Shown in pieces: positions 1 to 9,392 of a DNA stretch of 64,000 bases. How positions within the stretch are numbered: position 1 is the first letter of the stretch; each line of letters opens with the position of its first letter. The notes under the pieces were generated by a model. It ran no database searches and was not told where the DNA came from. It saw only the letters and a list, made by a program, of their open reading frames with translations. Source of the stretch: Phycisphaerales bacterium (GTDB lineage Bacteria > Planctomycetota > Phycisphaerae > Tepidisphaerales > Tepidisphaeraceae). Where the stretch lies: NCBI GenBank assembly GCA_028291615.1, contig JAQGHM010000249.1, positions 1 through 64,000 on the forward strand. Reading direction: 5' to 3'. A program made the translations under genes and the position numbers.

Positions 1-1
1 C

Positions 2-226
2 ATCTCCGTCTACAAGGGTAAGGGACGGCACACGACCACGTCGGCGCAGCGGTTCGCCCTCGACGGTGGCGGCTATGTGATCGATACACCGGGCGTAAAA
101 CTGTTCGGTCTGTGGAACGTCACGCGGGAGAATCTGCCCGAATTCTTCCCCGACGTGGGGGCGGGCACGGCACCGGCGTGGCGGCAGGAGAGTTACGAGC
201 GAATCCTGGAGTCGCTGCCTGAGTGA
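2..226 (+). CDS. rsgA: RsgA (small-subunit ribosome biogenesis GTPase), 3' end only
   Basis: Seventy-four residues plus stop of a gene entering from the left edge. The switch segment GRHTTT is followed by the G3 motif DTPG (VIDTPGVKLFGLW), the order seen in the circularly permuted YjeQ/RsgA GTPases that mature the 30S subunit. The P-loop would lie upstream of the window. After DTPG there are only about 45 residues to the stop. The Cys/His zinc cluster normally found here (C-x5-7-C-x-H...C) is missing, although the final helix (WRQESYERILESL) is recognisable. The family call is secure from the two motifs; the missing zinc finger is read directly and is treated as a finding. Confidence 0.88.
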   Translation: MSVYKGKGRHTTTSAQRFALDGGGYVIDTPGVKLFGLWNVTRENLPEFFPDVGAGTAPAWRQESYERILESLPE

Positions 227-233
227 AGGGGCG

Positions 234-3200
234 TCAGGCGAACGTGCCTTCAATTGCGGAAAGTAAGTCGTCCGGTTCGGTCTTCGCGCGGTCGAAGCCC
301 GCGCCGCCGTCGATCGTGTCGGGCTGGGAGTCGAGGGCATAGATCTGGTCATTGCCGGCGTCACCGAAGACGTGATCTGCGCCGGGGCCGGGGTTGAGGT
401 AATCGTTGCCGTTGCCGCCGGAGAGGGTGTCGTCACCGCGGCCACCGAAGAGCGTGTCGCGCCCGTTGCCGCCGGAGATCGAGTCAGCCGCCCACCCGCC
501 CAGCGCCAAATCGTCGCCATCGCCACCATCGATAGTCGCGGGAATGTTCATGGCGGAGGCGTCGATGCGGTCGTCACCGGCGAAGGCGCGGATTTCGACG
601 CGGGAGAAGAGAGCGGGATTGAAGCGACCGGGGAGGCTGACGACTTCGATGCCGTCTGAGTGCCGGCGGAGAAGGATGTGGTCGGGGCCGGGCGTGCCGG
701 TGACGCGCAGGACGCCGCGATCGATGCGGGCGGTAATGGCGGGGGATTGCTCACCGAGGAAACGAGTGAGGGTAGCAGTGAGGTCGCCCGCGAAGGCGAA
801 GGTGGCCACGGTAACGCTGCCATCGGGTGCGATTAGCGCGTCCTCCAAGAACTGATCAAACCCGGCTGCGCCATGCCCGATAGCATGATCACCGTAAGCC
901 GTATCCATGGCGCCGGCGGAGGTGAGGCGGATCGTGGCTGCGCCCACCTCGCCGCTATCAAACGTCTCAGAGCCGCCAGCGATCACCGAGCCATCGGCGC
1001 GGATGGCGACCGCCACGAAGCGGCTGGAGTCGGTCCCGTCCAACGCGGGAAAGGACAGTCCGCCATACCCAAATGTCGGATCGAGGGCGCCGTCGCGTCG
1101 GAGACGGGCCAGAATTGGTTGAGTCGGTCCGTGGGGGTCTGGGGAGCCCTCGCCGACCAGCACGATTTGGCCGTACGGGGTGAACGTGGCGGAATGGGCA
1201 CCGCTGTAGTTGTTTTCGCCCGGAGGGGCGGGGAACGTCACGGCGCCAGCCGCGCCGAAACTGACGTCGGTTTTTCCGTCCGCAGTGAAGCGCGCGACGG
1301 CGAAGTCAGATGTCGGGTGCAACGACCCCATGCCGTAGGCCAAGTACCCGACCGCGACCAGATTGCCATCGGGGGCAATCTGTACACTGCTGAGGAAGGC
1401 GCCGCTGTCCGGCTGACGAGTGAAGAGGAACTTGGCCTCGCCGCCCGCTCCGACCCCCGCACCAAATGTCTTATCGCGTTGCCCGGCCGCATCAAAACGG
1501 CGAAGGACGAAGGCGCCGCCGTCGCGGCCAGCGATAATGATCCTGTTACCTTGGAGGGCGATGCCCGTCGCGCCCATGCCGGGGTCAAGTAGCCCGTGGT
1601 CCGCGAAGTCGGTGTCGAGCGTGCCGGCGGACGTCACGCGGACTATCACACTTTGCGGCGGGCGCGGTGAGTCGAACGAGGTGATCAAGCCGATCAGTCC
1701 TCCACGAGCGTCTATCCGGAGTCCCTCAGGTCCGGAATATCCGAATGCGCTGCCGAGGCGCACGCGAAGGACGCCGCCGGAGCCGAACGTGGGGTCGGGC
1801 AGCCCATCAGGTGTGAACCGGAGGATGACTGCGACTTCCTCGGCTTGCCGGTAGGTACAGAGCGCGACGATCTTACCGTCCATCTGTCGAGCAATCTGGA
1901 CGCCGTGGAACTGCACCTGCCGCCGGAATTCGGTTGTGGTGATTCCGTCAACGGCGAACGATCGATCGGACGAGCCGTCGGACTTTAGCAGGGCTAGGCC
2001 AAATCGCGTCGCGGGCGGACATTCGGCGGTGCCGGGGGCGCTTCCGACGATCAGGAGAGAACCGCCGACGAAGACCGCAGCGCTTGCGGCATTCGGGTCG
2101 GCTTCTGCACTGGCGGGGTTGGAATTGGGTGGCTTGGGGGCGAAGGTAATGCGGGCGACGCCCGAGGCGCCGTAGCCGCGGTCCAATCGTCCACGCTGGC
2201 GAAAAGCGGCGGCGATCGCAACACCCGCATGCCCCGACGCGGCGCCGGACGCGCCGGCGACGATCAGCCGGCCGTCCGGCGCGACGACTAGATCGGCGGC
2301 GGTCTCGGTCGCGCCAAGGTCGAGCCTCACCTGACCAGCAACGCCGAACGTGGCAAGCGGCTGGCCGTCGGCCGAATAGCGGGCGAGCACGACGTCGCCG
2401 GCCGAGTCGCCCGCCAGGACGATCGAACCATCGGCCAGGACCACCACGGCGCGCGCGACCTCGGCGGCCTTTCCAAAATCGGTGGCGGTCCAACCGTCGC
2501 GACCGAACGCGCGGGTCGCGTAGCCGTCCGCCGTGATCTTGAAGAGCAGGACGTCATCCCCCACCCGCCCGACCGCGATTGAGCTCCCGTCAGGCAGGGA
2601 AGTGAGACGCTCGACCGAGGCGTTGTCGAAGTGCTTGAGCTTCAGCGTGCGAAAGGCGTCAGCGTAGGCGGGGTCGACTGCGCCGTCGGGGAGGAGGTGG
2701 ATGTAGGCGGCCTTGGCAGACGTGAGTTGGGAACGATTATCGAGGTTGTCGTAGCGATCGAGTGAGGCGCCGATCAGGAGACTCTGGTCGGGCAAGAGCG
2801 TCGCGCTGTTGATGGAAGCGGAGTTTCCCGTGTTGTTGTTAGAGACGACGGTGATGCCGCCGCGGCCGAACAGGGTATCGGGTGTGCCGTCAGGTCGGAG
2901 GGCCAGAACACTGACGTCGTCGCCGATGTCGGTGACGACGAGGATGCGACCCGACGCTTGGACGACGGCGGCCTTGACGTCGCCGAACGTCAGGGCGCCG
3001 TGATAGAAGGTCGTGTCGAGGGAAAGGTCAACGCGGCCGGCGTGACCGAACGTTGAATCGAGTCTCCCGTCGGTCTGATAGCGCGCCAGAAGAGGTGCGC
3101 CGGAGCCGGTACCTGTGTTAGTTCCCGCGACCAGCAACTTGCCGTCTGGTTGAACCACGACGGCCGAAGGGCTGGCAAGAATCGGCGCGTCCAGGGACCG

Positions 3201-3284
3201 CGCAGCCGTTCCCAGGTCGCCGAACGAGACGTCGAGCTGACCGGCGAACAGCAGCAGCCGGGATTCCATTCGCTCGACCCGCAT
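234..3284 (-). CDS. Delta-60 repeat surface protein with LEPR-XLL-like N-terminus and C-terminal RTX repeats
   Basis: About 1016 residues. The start is ATG at 3284, with AAGG about 7 nt upstream; a GTG lies one codon earlier. The N-terminus carries MESRLLLFAG, a variant of the planctomycetal LEPR-XLL motif, immediately followed by the first delta-60 repeat (LDVSFGDLG). Delta-60 units of the form LD-x2-FG-x2-G recur about every 50-60 residues through roughly residue 850 and probably form a beta-propeller-like array. The last 100 residues contain hemolysin-type calcium-binding nonapeptides (GGDGDDLALGG, GGRGDDTLSGG). Likely a large secreted or surface protein; the ligand is unknown. It stands alone, with 7 bp to the convergent rsgA end and a divergent infA unit upstream. 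Confidence 0.85.
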   Translation of the reverse strand: MRVERMESRLLLFAGQLDVSFGDLGTAARSLDAPILASPSAVVVQPDGKLLVAGTNTGTGSGAPLLARYQTDGRLDSTFGHAGRVDLSLDTTFYHGALTFGDVKAAVVQASGRILVVTDIGDDVSVLALRPDGTPDTLFGRGGITVVSNNNTGNSASINSATLLPDQSLLIGASLDRYDNLDNRSQLTSAKAAYIHLLPDGAVDPAYADAFRTLKLKHFDNASVERLTSLPDGSSIAVGRVGDDVLLFKITADGYATRAFGRDGWTATDFGKAAEVARAVVVLADGSIVLAGDSAGDVVLARYSADGQPLATFGVAGQVRLDLGATETAADLVVAPDGRLIVAGASGAASGHAGVAIAAAFRQRGRLDRGYGASGVARITFAPKPPNSNPASAEADPNAASAAVFVGGSLLIVGSAPGTAECPPATRFGLALLKSDGSSDRSFAVDGITTTEFRRQVQFHGVQIARQMDGKIVALCTYRQAEEVAVILRFTPDGLPDPTFGSGGVLRVRLGSAFGYSGPEGLRIDARGGLIGLITSFDSPRPPQSVIVRVTSAGTLDTDFADHGLLDPGMGATGIALQGNRIIIAGRDGGAFVLRRFDAAGQRDKTFGAGVGAGGEAKFLFTRQPDSGAFLSSVQIAPDGNLVAVGYLAYGMGSLHPTSDFAVARFTADGKTDVSFGAAGAVTFPAPPGENNYSGAHSATFTPYGQIVLVGEGSPDPHGPTQPILARLRRDGALDPTFGYGGLSFPALDGTDSSRFVAVAIRADGSVIAGGSETFDSGEVGAATIRLTSAGAMDTAYGDHAIGHGAAGFDQFLEDALIAPDGSVTVATFAFAGDLTATLTRFLGEQSPAITARIDRGVLRVTGTPGPDHILLRRHSDGIEVVSLPGRFNPALFSRVEIRAFAGDDRIDASAMNIPATIDGGDGDDLALGGWAADSISGGNGRDTLFGGRGDDTLSGGNGNDYLNPGPGADHVFGDAGNDQIYALDSQPDTIDGGAGFDRAKTEPDDLLSAIEGTFA

Positions 3285-3406
3285 CACGGCACCTTGAGTT
3301 TCAAGCAGAGACTATAAGGAGCGGACGTTCTTCTCGAACGGCGCATTACCCATGCATCTCTGGATTGTACGGCCGCGCTCGTTGTCCGGGGCCGGAACCG
3401 TCCGGG

Positions 3407-3434
3407 TTGTGAACTTCCCGGGATCGGGTAGGAT
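3407..3434 (+). promoter_or_regulatory. Candidate sigma-70 promoter for infA
   Basis: TTGTGA, a 16-bp spacer and TAGGAT lie about 50 bp upstream of the infA start. Position and spacing suit a housekeeping promoter. Read by eye only. Confidence 0.45.
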
Positions 3435-3481
3435 ACCCCGTTGGTTTGATCCCCTTGTGCGAGTTTACGGAGAAGATCTGC

Positions 3482-3703
3482 GTGGCCAAATCTGAGCCGA
3501 TTGAAGTTGAAGCGACCGTCGTTACCGCGCTGCCCAACGCGATGTTCAAGCTGCGGCTCGACAATTCCGAGGCTGAGATTCTCGGCATCGTCTCGGGCAA
3601 AATGCGCAAGCACTTCATCCGTATCCTGCCGGGGGACCGGGTCAAGGTCGAGCTTTCGCCTTACGACCTGAGTAAGGGGCGGATCGTTTTCCGTCAGAAG
3701 TAA
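3482..3703 (+). CDS. infA: Translation initiation factor IF-1
   Basis: The 73-residue product carries the near-invariant IF-1 block [11 protein letters not shown]...[19 protein letters not shown], then [14 protein letters not shown]. It is a single S1-like OB fold that binds the A site of the 30S subunit with IF-2 and IF-3. I start it at GTG (3482, [10 protein letters not shown]) because GGAG lies about 9 nt upstream and the length then matches the usual 72-73 residues. A further upstream ATG (3446) would add 12 residues with no family counterpart. It is monocistronic here, convergent with the channel gene 11 bp downstream, and not in a ribosomal-protein operon. Confidence 0.96.
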   Translation: MAKSEPIEVEATVVTALPNAMFKLRLDNSEAEILGIVSGKMRKHFIRILPGDRVKVELSPYDLSKGRIVFRQK

Positions 3704-3714
3704 CATCGCTCGCC

Positions 3715-4302
<588 letters not shown>

Positions 4303-4420
4303 TGCGGTGCCTTGCTGGTGAAACTGAATTACGACCTGATGCGTGGGTGAGAGTCTTATGCGAAATGTCGCGCGCCGCAAGGCGGGACGGGGTGGCTTCG
4401 TTTTGCGCCGGCGCGCGAGA

Positions 4421-4456
4421 TTGTGGCGCGGTGTGGGTTTTTGTGGCGCGGTGTGG
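4421..4456. repeat. Short direct repeat in a gene-free stretch (4303-4695)
   Basis: TTGTGGCGCGGTGTGG occurs twice, at 4421-4436 and 4441-4456, a 20-bp period. It is the only structure I see in the roughly 390 bp between the channel gene start and the next gene's end. The stretch is GC-rich and G-biased on the plus strand; its open frames have no recognisable product. Confidence 0.5.
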
Positions 4457-4696
4457 CGCCGGGGCGTGGGGATGCGGGGCGGGTTGTCGAGGCGCATGGT
4501 TGGTCCTCCCTATTACTGGGGGCGGTGCGCGCCGAGGACCTTGATTGCGCAGCAGGGGCGGGAAATGTGGGTTTTTGCCGGTGAAATCGCGGGAAGATTT
4601 TTTATTTTCTTAGTTGGGGGGAGGTGCGCGGGCGGACCGCTGAGGAGCCTGGTGCGGTGGCTTGCCCGGCCGTGATTAGGGAGAAAAGATGCGGGG

Positions 4697-6304
4697 TTAT
4701 GTGCCGCTATTGTAGTAGTCCTTCGCGCTTTTGCTCAGGGTGAGGGTAAGGAGTATTGCGATCGGGTAGGCGATGCCGATTGCGGAGATGGTCAGGGCGG
4801 CTTGGGCCATGCCTTTGAAGCTGCTGGTCATCGATTGGGCGAAGCCGTTGGGATCGTTGCTGGCGGCGAGAGTTTGCATGATCCAGGCGAAGCCGATGAT
4901 GGCGGCTGTGCCGCAGGCGATTTTTACCAGGGCGTAGATGACGAAAAGCTTGCGCGGTGCGCCGGAGGAGCGGAGGCTTAGGATGGCGATGACGAGGAGG
5001 TAGATGGCGAGCAGGGCGCTTAGGGCGGCGTCGATGATGCCTAGCGTGCAGGCGCCTTTATCGACGCTGATCGAGCCCATGACGAATGGAGTTACGGCAC
5101 CGCTGGGTAATGTGGTGGGGGCGACGGTGGGGGCCGCCGGCATCGGGCCGACGAGATTGCCTTGGGGGTCGAGGGCGAGCTTGCCCATGGTGAAGGTGAT
5201 GGTGACCGAGCCGTCGGACTGGACGGCGGCGGATTTTACCTGGGCGGTGAGGCCGGGGATGGTGGAGGAATCGGTGATCCAGTTGGCGCTGGTCGGGGAC
5301 TGCATGAGGGAGTTGAGGGTGGAAAGTTGGGCGGTGGTGACGCGGTTGTTGCCGAGTTGCTGTACCCGCGCGAGGAGGGCCTGGGCTTGTTCATCTTCGA
5401 GGCCGTTGCTGACGGGGATGGGGGGCGCGGCGGGTTCGTCGGTGACGGGCTCGGTGGTGTGCGTGGTGAGGTTGGGGCTGTAGTCGTCGGGTTTGAAGAT
5501 GGCGGCGTCGTCCTTGAGGATGAGGCGGCCGGGGAGGGGGTTGTTCTTGAAGACGAAGAAGTCGGGACTGGCGCTACCGGCGGTAGCGAATTCCTGGCCG
5601 ACCTGTGCGATCAGGGGGGCGACGGATTTGTTGGTGATGGTTTGATCGTCAACGATTTTTCGGCCGTGTTCGGCGAGGAAGCCGTCGAGTTGCAGCTCGC
5701 GCTTGGGGGAGAGGCGGCGGTTCATCTTGATGCGCAGGGCGCGGGCGATGACCTCACGCTCGCTGGCAGCTAAGCCGTCGGCGGTGACGGTGATGCCTTG
5801 GGATGCGGTTTTTGGAAGTGTGATCGTTGGGGCGGTCCGGGCGAAGGCGCCGGTGCGTTTGGCGTAGGTGGTGACCGCGACGGCGGTGCATCCGCTGAAG
5901 ACGCTGGTGATGAAGCTGAGGGCGGCGACGATGATGGCGGTGATGGCCAGGGCGGTGATGACACCGGGGCGCTGGTAGCCGGCGACTCCGCGATTGCGAT
6001 AGGCGAGCGGGTCGGCGGGCCAGGCTGGGGGCAAGGTGGCGGCGGGGGGATATGCGGGCGGGTAGTAAGACTGCGGGATCGGCGGGGGAGACATGGTCAT
6101 CGAAGGCGGCACCCCTGCGTCGCCGGGCGGTGGCGCATAGACCTGCGCGAAGGGGGCGGGGGCGATGACGCCTGGCTCGGAGATGGGCATGACTGGGGTG
6201 GAATCGAGGTTGGCTAGGTCGTCGGGCGGTTGTTCGATCGGGATGACGGGGCGCGGCGCCGGCGGGATCGGTGGGGGCGGAGGCGGCAGGGGTTCTTCCG
6301 GCAT
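4697..6304 (-). CDS. Proline-rich, four-helix membrane protein of unknown function
   Basis: About 535 residues. The N-terminus is a long cytoplasmic-looking Pro-rich tract (EEPLPPPPPPIPPAPRP and PPAYPPAATLPPAW). A hydrophobic helix (VITALAITAIIVAALSFITS) follows near residue 115, then a soluble mid-region of about 250 residues, and three C-terminal helices (LSALLAIYLLVIAILSL; LVKIACGTAAIIGFAW; AIGIAYPIAILLTLTL). I do not recognise the family. A perfect TATAAT lies 7 nt before the ATG at 6304 and there is no Shine-Dalgarno, so I use that ATG rather than the one at 6313. It is divergent from alr with about 100 bp between starts. Confidence 0.7.
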   Translation of the reverse strand: MPEEPLPPPPPPIPPAPRPVIPIEQPPDDLANLDSTPVMPISEPGVIAPAPFAQVYAPPPGDAGVPPSMTMSPPPIPQSYYPPAYPPAATLPPAWPADPLAYRNRGVAGYQRPGVITALAITAIIVAALSFITSVFSGCTAVAVTTYAKRTGAFARTAPTITLPKTASQGITVTADGLAASEREVIARALRIKMNRRLSPKRELQLDGFLAEHGRKIVDDQTITNKSVAPLIAQVGQEFATAGSASPDFFVFKNNPLPGRLILKDDAAIFKPDDYSPNLTTHTTEPVTDEPAAPPIPVSNGLEDEQAQALLARVQQLGNNRVTTAQLSTLNSLMQSPTSANWITDSSTIPGLTAQVKSAAVQSDGSVTITFTMGKLALDPQGNLVGPMPAAPTVAPTTLPSGAVTPFVMGSISVDKGACTLGIIDAALSALLAIYLLVIAILSLRSSGAPRKLFVIYALVKIACGTAAIIGFAWIMQTLAASNDPNGFAQSMTSSFKGMAQAALTISAIGIAYPIAILLTLTLSKSAKDYYNSGT

Positions 6305-6311
6305 GGCGGGC

Positions 6312-6341
6312 ATTATAGCGGCTGGGGTCGATTGCCCCCAA
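6312..6341 (-). promoter_or_regulatory. Candidate promoter for the Pro-rich membrane protein (possibly leaderless)
   Basis: On the minus strand TTGGGG, an 18-bp spacer and a perfect TATAAT end 8 nt before the ATG at 6304. Transcription starting 7-8 nt after the -10 would begin at the start codon itself. Confidence 0.45.
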
Positions 6342-6359
6342 AACCTCGACCGCTATACT
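6332..6359 (+). promoter_or_regulatory. Candidate sigma-70 promoter for alr
   Basis: TTGCCC, a 16-bp spacer and TATACT lie about 45 bp upstream of the alr start and are interleaved with the promoter of the divergent gene. Visual call only. Confidence 0.4.
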
Positions 6360-6404
6360 GCCGATGAACGGAGTATGAGACCGACTCTGGCATGGAGCCT
6401 TCGC

Positions 6405-7595
6405 ATGGATGCGAAAATTTCCCTGGGCGAGCCGCGCGTATTAGTTTCGCGCCAGGCATTGCTGCATAATGCGTCGGTCGTGCGCAGGGCGGTGGGGCCG
6501 GGGGTGAAGATCTGCGCGATGATCAAGGCGGATGCCTATGGGCATGGGGCGGATATCGTCGCGGATACGCTCGCGAATTTTTCCACGCGAAGATATGAAG
6601 CGCCGCTGGTGGATGCGCTGGCGGTTGCGTCGATCGACGAGGCCGAACGTCTGCCGCACACGATCTTGCCAGTTTACATTTTTCGGCCGGTGGAGAATTG
6701 CTTTCTGGGGCGGCAGCGGTCGCGGATCGAGCAGGCGATCCGCAATGGCTGGATCATGACGCTCTGCTCGAGCTCGGCGGCGGACGACGTGGCACGGATC
6801 GCAACGTCGATCGGGAAGCGGGCGGCGATCCAGTTGATGGTCGATACGGGGATGACGCGCTCGGGCGTCACGGGGGAAGAACTGGGGGGGCTGCTTGACA
6901 CGATTGAAGCGCACGCGTCGCTGAAACTGGTTGGGTTGTGCACGCATTTCGCGTGCGCGGAAGATTTGGGAAACGCTGCGACGGCCGAGCAACTGCAATT
7001 ATTTAACGCTGCGACTGACGCGGTTGCGCCGCGATTGAAGAATAAGGTGATTCGTCACGCTGCTAATTCTGCGGCGCTGTTTCTGCGGCCGGAGACGCAT
7101 CTGGACATGGTTCGGCCGGGGATTGCTCTTTATGGCGTGGACCCTAGTTTGGCGCCGTCGTCGGAGCGGTTGCTTAAGCCGGTGATGAAGTGGACTGCGC
7201 CGCTGGTGCAGATCCATGACGTGAAGGCGGGGGCGATGGTGGGATATGGGCAGACCTGGCGGGCGACGCGCGATACGCGGATCGGGATTGTGCCAGTCGG
7301 GTATGCCGACGGGTATCCTCGGTGTTTGACTAATCGGGGCGTGATGGTGGTGCAGGGGCAGGCGTGTCCGGTGGCTGGGCGCATCAGCATGGATCTGACG
7401 ACGATCGACCTGGTGAATGCGCCGCATGCGGTGCTGGGGGATGAGGTGATCGTGCTGGATTCGGATCCGCTGTCGCCTGCGAGCGTGTATGAATTGGCGC
7501 GGCTTGCTAGCACGATCCCGTACGAAATTACCAGCGGGATTGGGCAGCGGATTCATCGCGTGCCGATTGAGATTGAGCAGGGCGTGCCGGCTTAG
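6405..7595 (+). CDS. alr: Alanine racemase
   Basis: The 396-residue PLP enzyme interconverts L- and D-alanine for peptidoglycan. The PLP lysine is K41 in ICAMIKADAYGHG. The second catalytic residue is Y281 in VGYGQTW, and GRISMDLTTID is also typical of the family. The fold is an N-terminal TIM barrel (about 10-245) and a C-terminal beta domain. The frame is open from 6165, but the upstream part is Gly-rich antisense of the neighbouring gene. ATG 6405 has GGAG 7 nt upstream and gives the usual length. D-alanine synthesis fits with peptidoglycan being present in planctomycetes. Confidence 0.95.
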   Translation: MDAKISLGEPRVLVSRQALLHNASVVRRAVGPGVKICAMIKADAYGHGADIVADTLANFSTRRYEAPLVDALAVASIDEAERLPHTILPVYIFRPVENCFLGRQRSRIEQAIRNGWIMTLCSSSAADDVARIATSIGKRAAIQLMVDTGMTRSGVTGEELGGLLDTIEAHASLKLVGLCTHFACAEDLGNAATAEQLQLFNAATDAVAPRLKNKVIRHAANSAALFLRPETHLDMVRPGIALYGVDPSLAPSSERLLKPVMKWTAPLVQIHDVKAGAMVGYGQTWRATRDTRIGIVPVGYADGYPRCLTNRGVMVVQGQACPVAGRISMDLTTIDLVNAPHAVLGDEVIVLDSDPLSPASVYELARLASTIPYEITSGIGQRIHRVPIEIEQGVPA

Positions 7596-7660
7596 GCGGG
7601 ACTTGGCGTCAGCGCATTGCGGCGTTACAACCTGCGCTCCAAAATCAACAGGAGCGCATC

Positions 7661-8443
7661 ATGGGTTCATATCCGGGTCTGGACGTAACGAATAAAGTTT
7701 GCCTCGTCACTGGCGGCACCAGCGGCATTGGGCGGGCAATTGCGCTGGGGTTTGCGGAGGCGGGGGCGAAGGTGGTGGCTGGGTCGACCAATCCGGATAA
7801 GGTTTCGGCTATTAAGAAGGAACTGGGGGCGGGGCATGAGGCGGTGACGATCAATGTTGCCGACGCGGCTTCGGTTGCGGCGGCGGTGGATTTTGCGGTG
7901 AAGAAGTTTGGGCGGCTTGATGTGATCGTGAATGCCGCGGGGGTGATCAAGCGGCAACCGTCGCTGGAGATGTCGGTCGAGGAGTTCCGGCGGATCGTGG
8001 ACGTGAACCTGACTGGGAGCTTTTTGGTCGCGCAGGCTGCGGCTCGGGTGATGAAGGATCAGACGCCGGATGCGCGGAACGAGCGCGGGAACATCATCCT
8101 GATCGCGAGCTTGAATTCATACATCAGCCTGGTGGAGGTGCTGGCGTATGCGGCGAGCAAGTCGGGCGTGCTGGGGCTGGTGCGCGGGTTGGCGAATGAG
8201 TGGGCGCCGCTGGGGATTCGGGTGAATGCGATTGCGCCGGGGGTTTTTCCGACGGATTTGAATCGGCCGCTGATCGAGGGGACCGAGCGCGGGCGGATGC
8301 TGAAGTGGCACACGCCGATGGGGCGGTTTGGGGAGGCGGAAGAATTGGTGGGGGCGGCGATTTACCTGGCTAGCCCGTCGGCGAGTTATACGAGCGGGCA
8401 TACGATTATTGTGGATGGGGGGTTTTTGTCGAAGGGGGTTTAG
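7661..8443 (+). CDS. SDR-family dehydrogenase, gluconate 5-dehydrogenase/KduD-like
   Basis: The 260-residue classical short-chain dehydrogenase has the dinucleotide motif TGGTSGIG (17-24), NAAG (91-94) and a catalytic set S150, Y163 and K167 (YAASK). The C-terminal GGFLSKGV is typical of the family. The PGVFPTDLN...TPMGRFG pattern resembles sugar-acid dehydrogenases such as gluconate 5-dehydrogenase and 2-deoxy-D-gluconate 3-dehydrogenase, but the substrate cannot be fixed from sequence. AGGAG precedes the ATG at the proper distance. It follows alr by 65 bp on the same strand and ends at a clear terminator. Confidence 0.88.
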   Translation: MGSYPGLDVTNKVCLVTGGTSGIGRAIALGFAEAGAKVVAGSTNPDKVSAIKKELGAGHEAVTINVADAASVAAAVDFAVKKFGRLDVIVNAAGVIKRQPSLEMSVEEFRRIVDVNLTGSFLVAQAAARVMKDQTPDARNERGNIILIASLNSYISLVEVLAYAASKSGVLGLVRGLANEWAPLGIRVNAIAPGVFPTDLNRPLIEGTERGRMLKWHTPMGRFGEAEELVGAAIYLASPSASYTSGHTIIVDGGFLSKGV

Positions 8444-8481
8444 GGAAGCCAGAATTCCGAAGTCTGAAATTAGAAAAAAGG

Positions 8482-8515
8482 AACGCCCCTGGCGGATCGG
8501 CCGGGGGCGTTTTCA
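8482..8515. terminator. Bidirectional rho-independent terminator
   Basis: A 12-bp stem (AACGCCCCTGGC with its complement, one G-T pair) and a 6-nt loop are flanked by A-rich sequence on one side and TTTT on the other. It lies between the convergent SDR and BI-1 genes and could serve both. Confidence 0.8.
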
Positions 8516-8539
8516 ATTTTACAGTGTTCGACGAACTGC

Positions 8540-9262
8540 TTACCGGCGGTCGCCCATGATCCGCAGGATCGACATGAAGAGGTTGATGAACGAAATGTAC
8601 AGCACGAGCGAGCCGTAGATTGCGTATCGCGCGGCCATCTCGGTGTTATGTCCGAACTCGGTCGCCATGGCCTTGAGCTGTTGGGTTTCGTAGGCGGTGA
8701 TCCCGATGAAGATCGCGAGGATGCCGTAGGTGATTAACCAATCCAGCGCGTTGCTGGCCACGAAGATGTTGACGATCGACGCGAGCAGGAGGCCCCAGAA
8801 GCACATGATGAGGATGCCGCCGATGCGCGTCAGGTCGCGGCGGGTGACCATGCCGTAAATGCTCATCCCTGCGAACGTGCCGCCGGTGACGACGAATGCC
8901 GATGCCAGCGTCTTGGCCGGGTAGATCACGAAGATGTACGAGATCATCGCGCCGATCAGGGCCGCGTAGAGGAGGAAGAGGGCGGTGGCGACGTTGGCGT
9001 TGATCGAACGGAATGACCGTTGAACGCCAATGGCAATGCCGAATGCGCCCAGGGCGCAGGCGATCGCCACCATCGGGTTGCCGAAGAACATCTTCATCAG
9101 CGACGGCGTGTGTGACACGTACCACGCGACCGCGGCGGTGACGGCGAGGCCGACGGCCATCCATGCATAGACGACGTTGAAGAATTTGGAGACGGAACGA
9201 TCGTCTGCTCCATATTCCAGCTCCCAGGATTTCTGTGCGCCAGGCTGGGGAAACATGCTCAT
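8540..9262 (-). CDS. Bax inhibitor-1/YccA family membrane protein
   Basis: The 240-residue protein has seven hydrophobic helices and a short polar N-terminus (SWELEYGADDRSVSKFFNVVY). The family features are the first helix starting FNVVYAWMAVGLAVTA, a central ISYIFVIYP, and the end segment ITAYETQQLKAM before the last helices. Bacterial members act as pH-sensitive calcium leak channels or modulate FtsH; which applies here is unknown. ATG 9262 has AGGGAG 6 nt upstream. It is divergent from the PEP-CTERM protein. Confidence 0.92.
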   Translation of the reverse strand: MSMFPQPGAQKSWELEYGADDRSVSKFFNVVYAWMAVGLAVTAAVAWYVSHTPSLMKMFFGNPMVAIACALGAFGIAIGVQRSFRSINANVATALFLLYAALIGAMISYIFVIYPAKTLASAFVVTGGTFAGMSIYGMVTRRDLTRIGGILIMCFWGLLLASIVNIFVASNALDWLITYGILAIFIGITAYETQQLKAMATEFGHNTEMAARYAIYGSLVLYISFINLFMSILRIMGDRR

Positions 9263-9392
9263 TTGAATCTCCCTGTTCTTAAAAGAGGTATGACAATCTT
9301 ATCGGCGCGAAGGCCCCGGGTCTACCAATTTCGGATTCCTGTCGCCAATTTTGGGGGAGCGAGGTCACGTTTCGGTTAAACTTCACTTCGTG

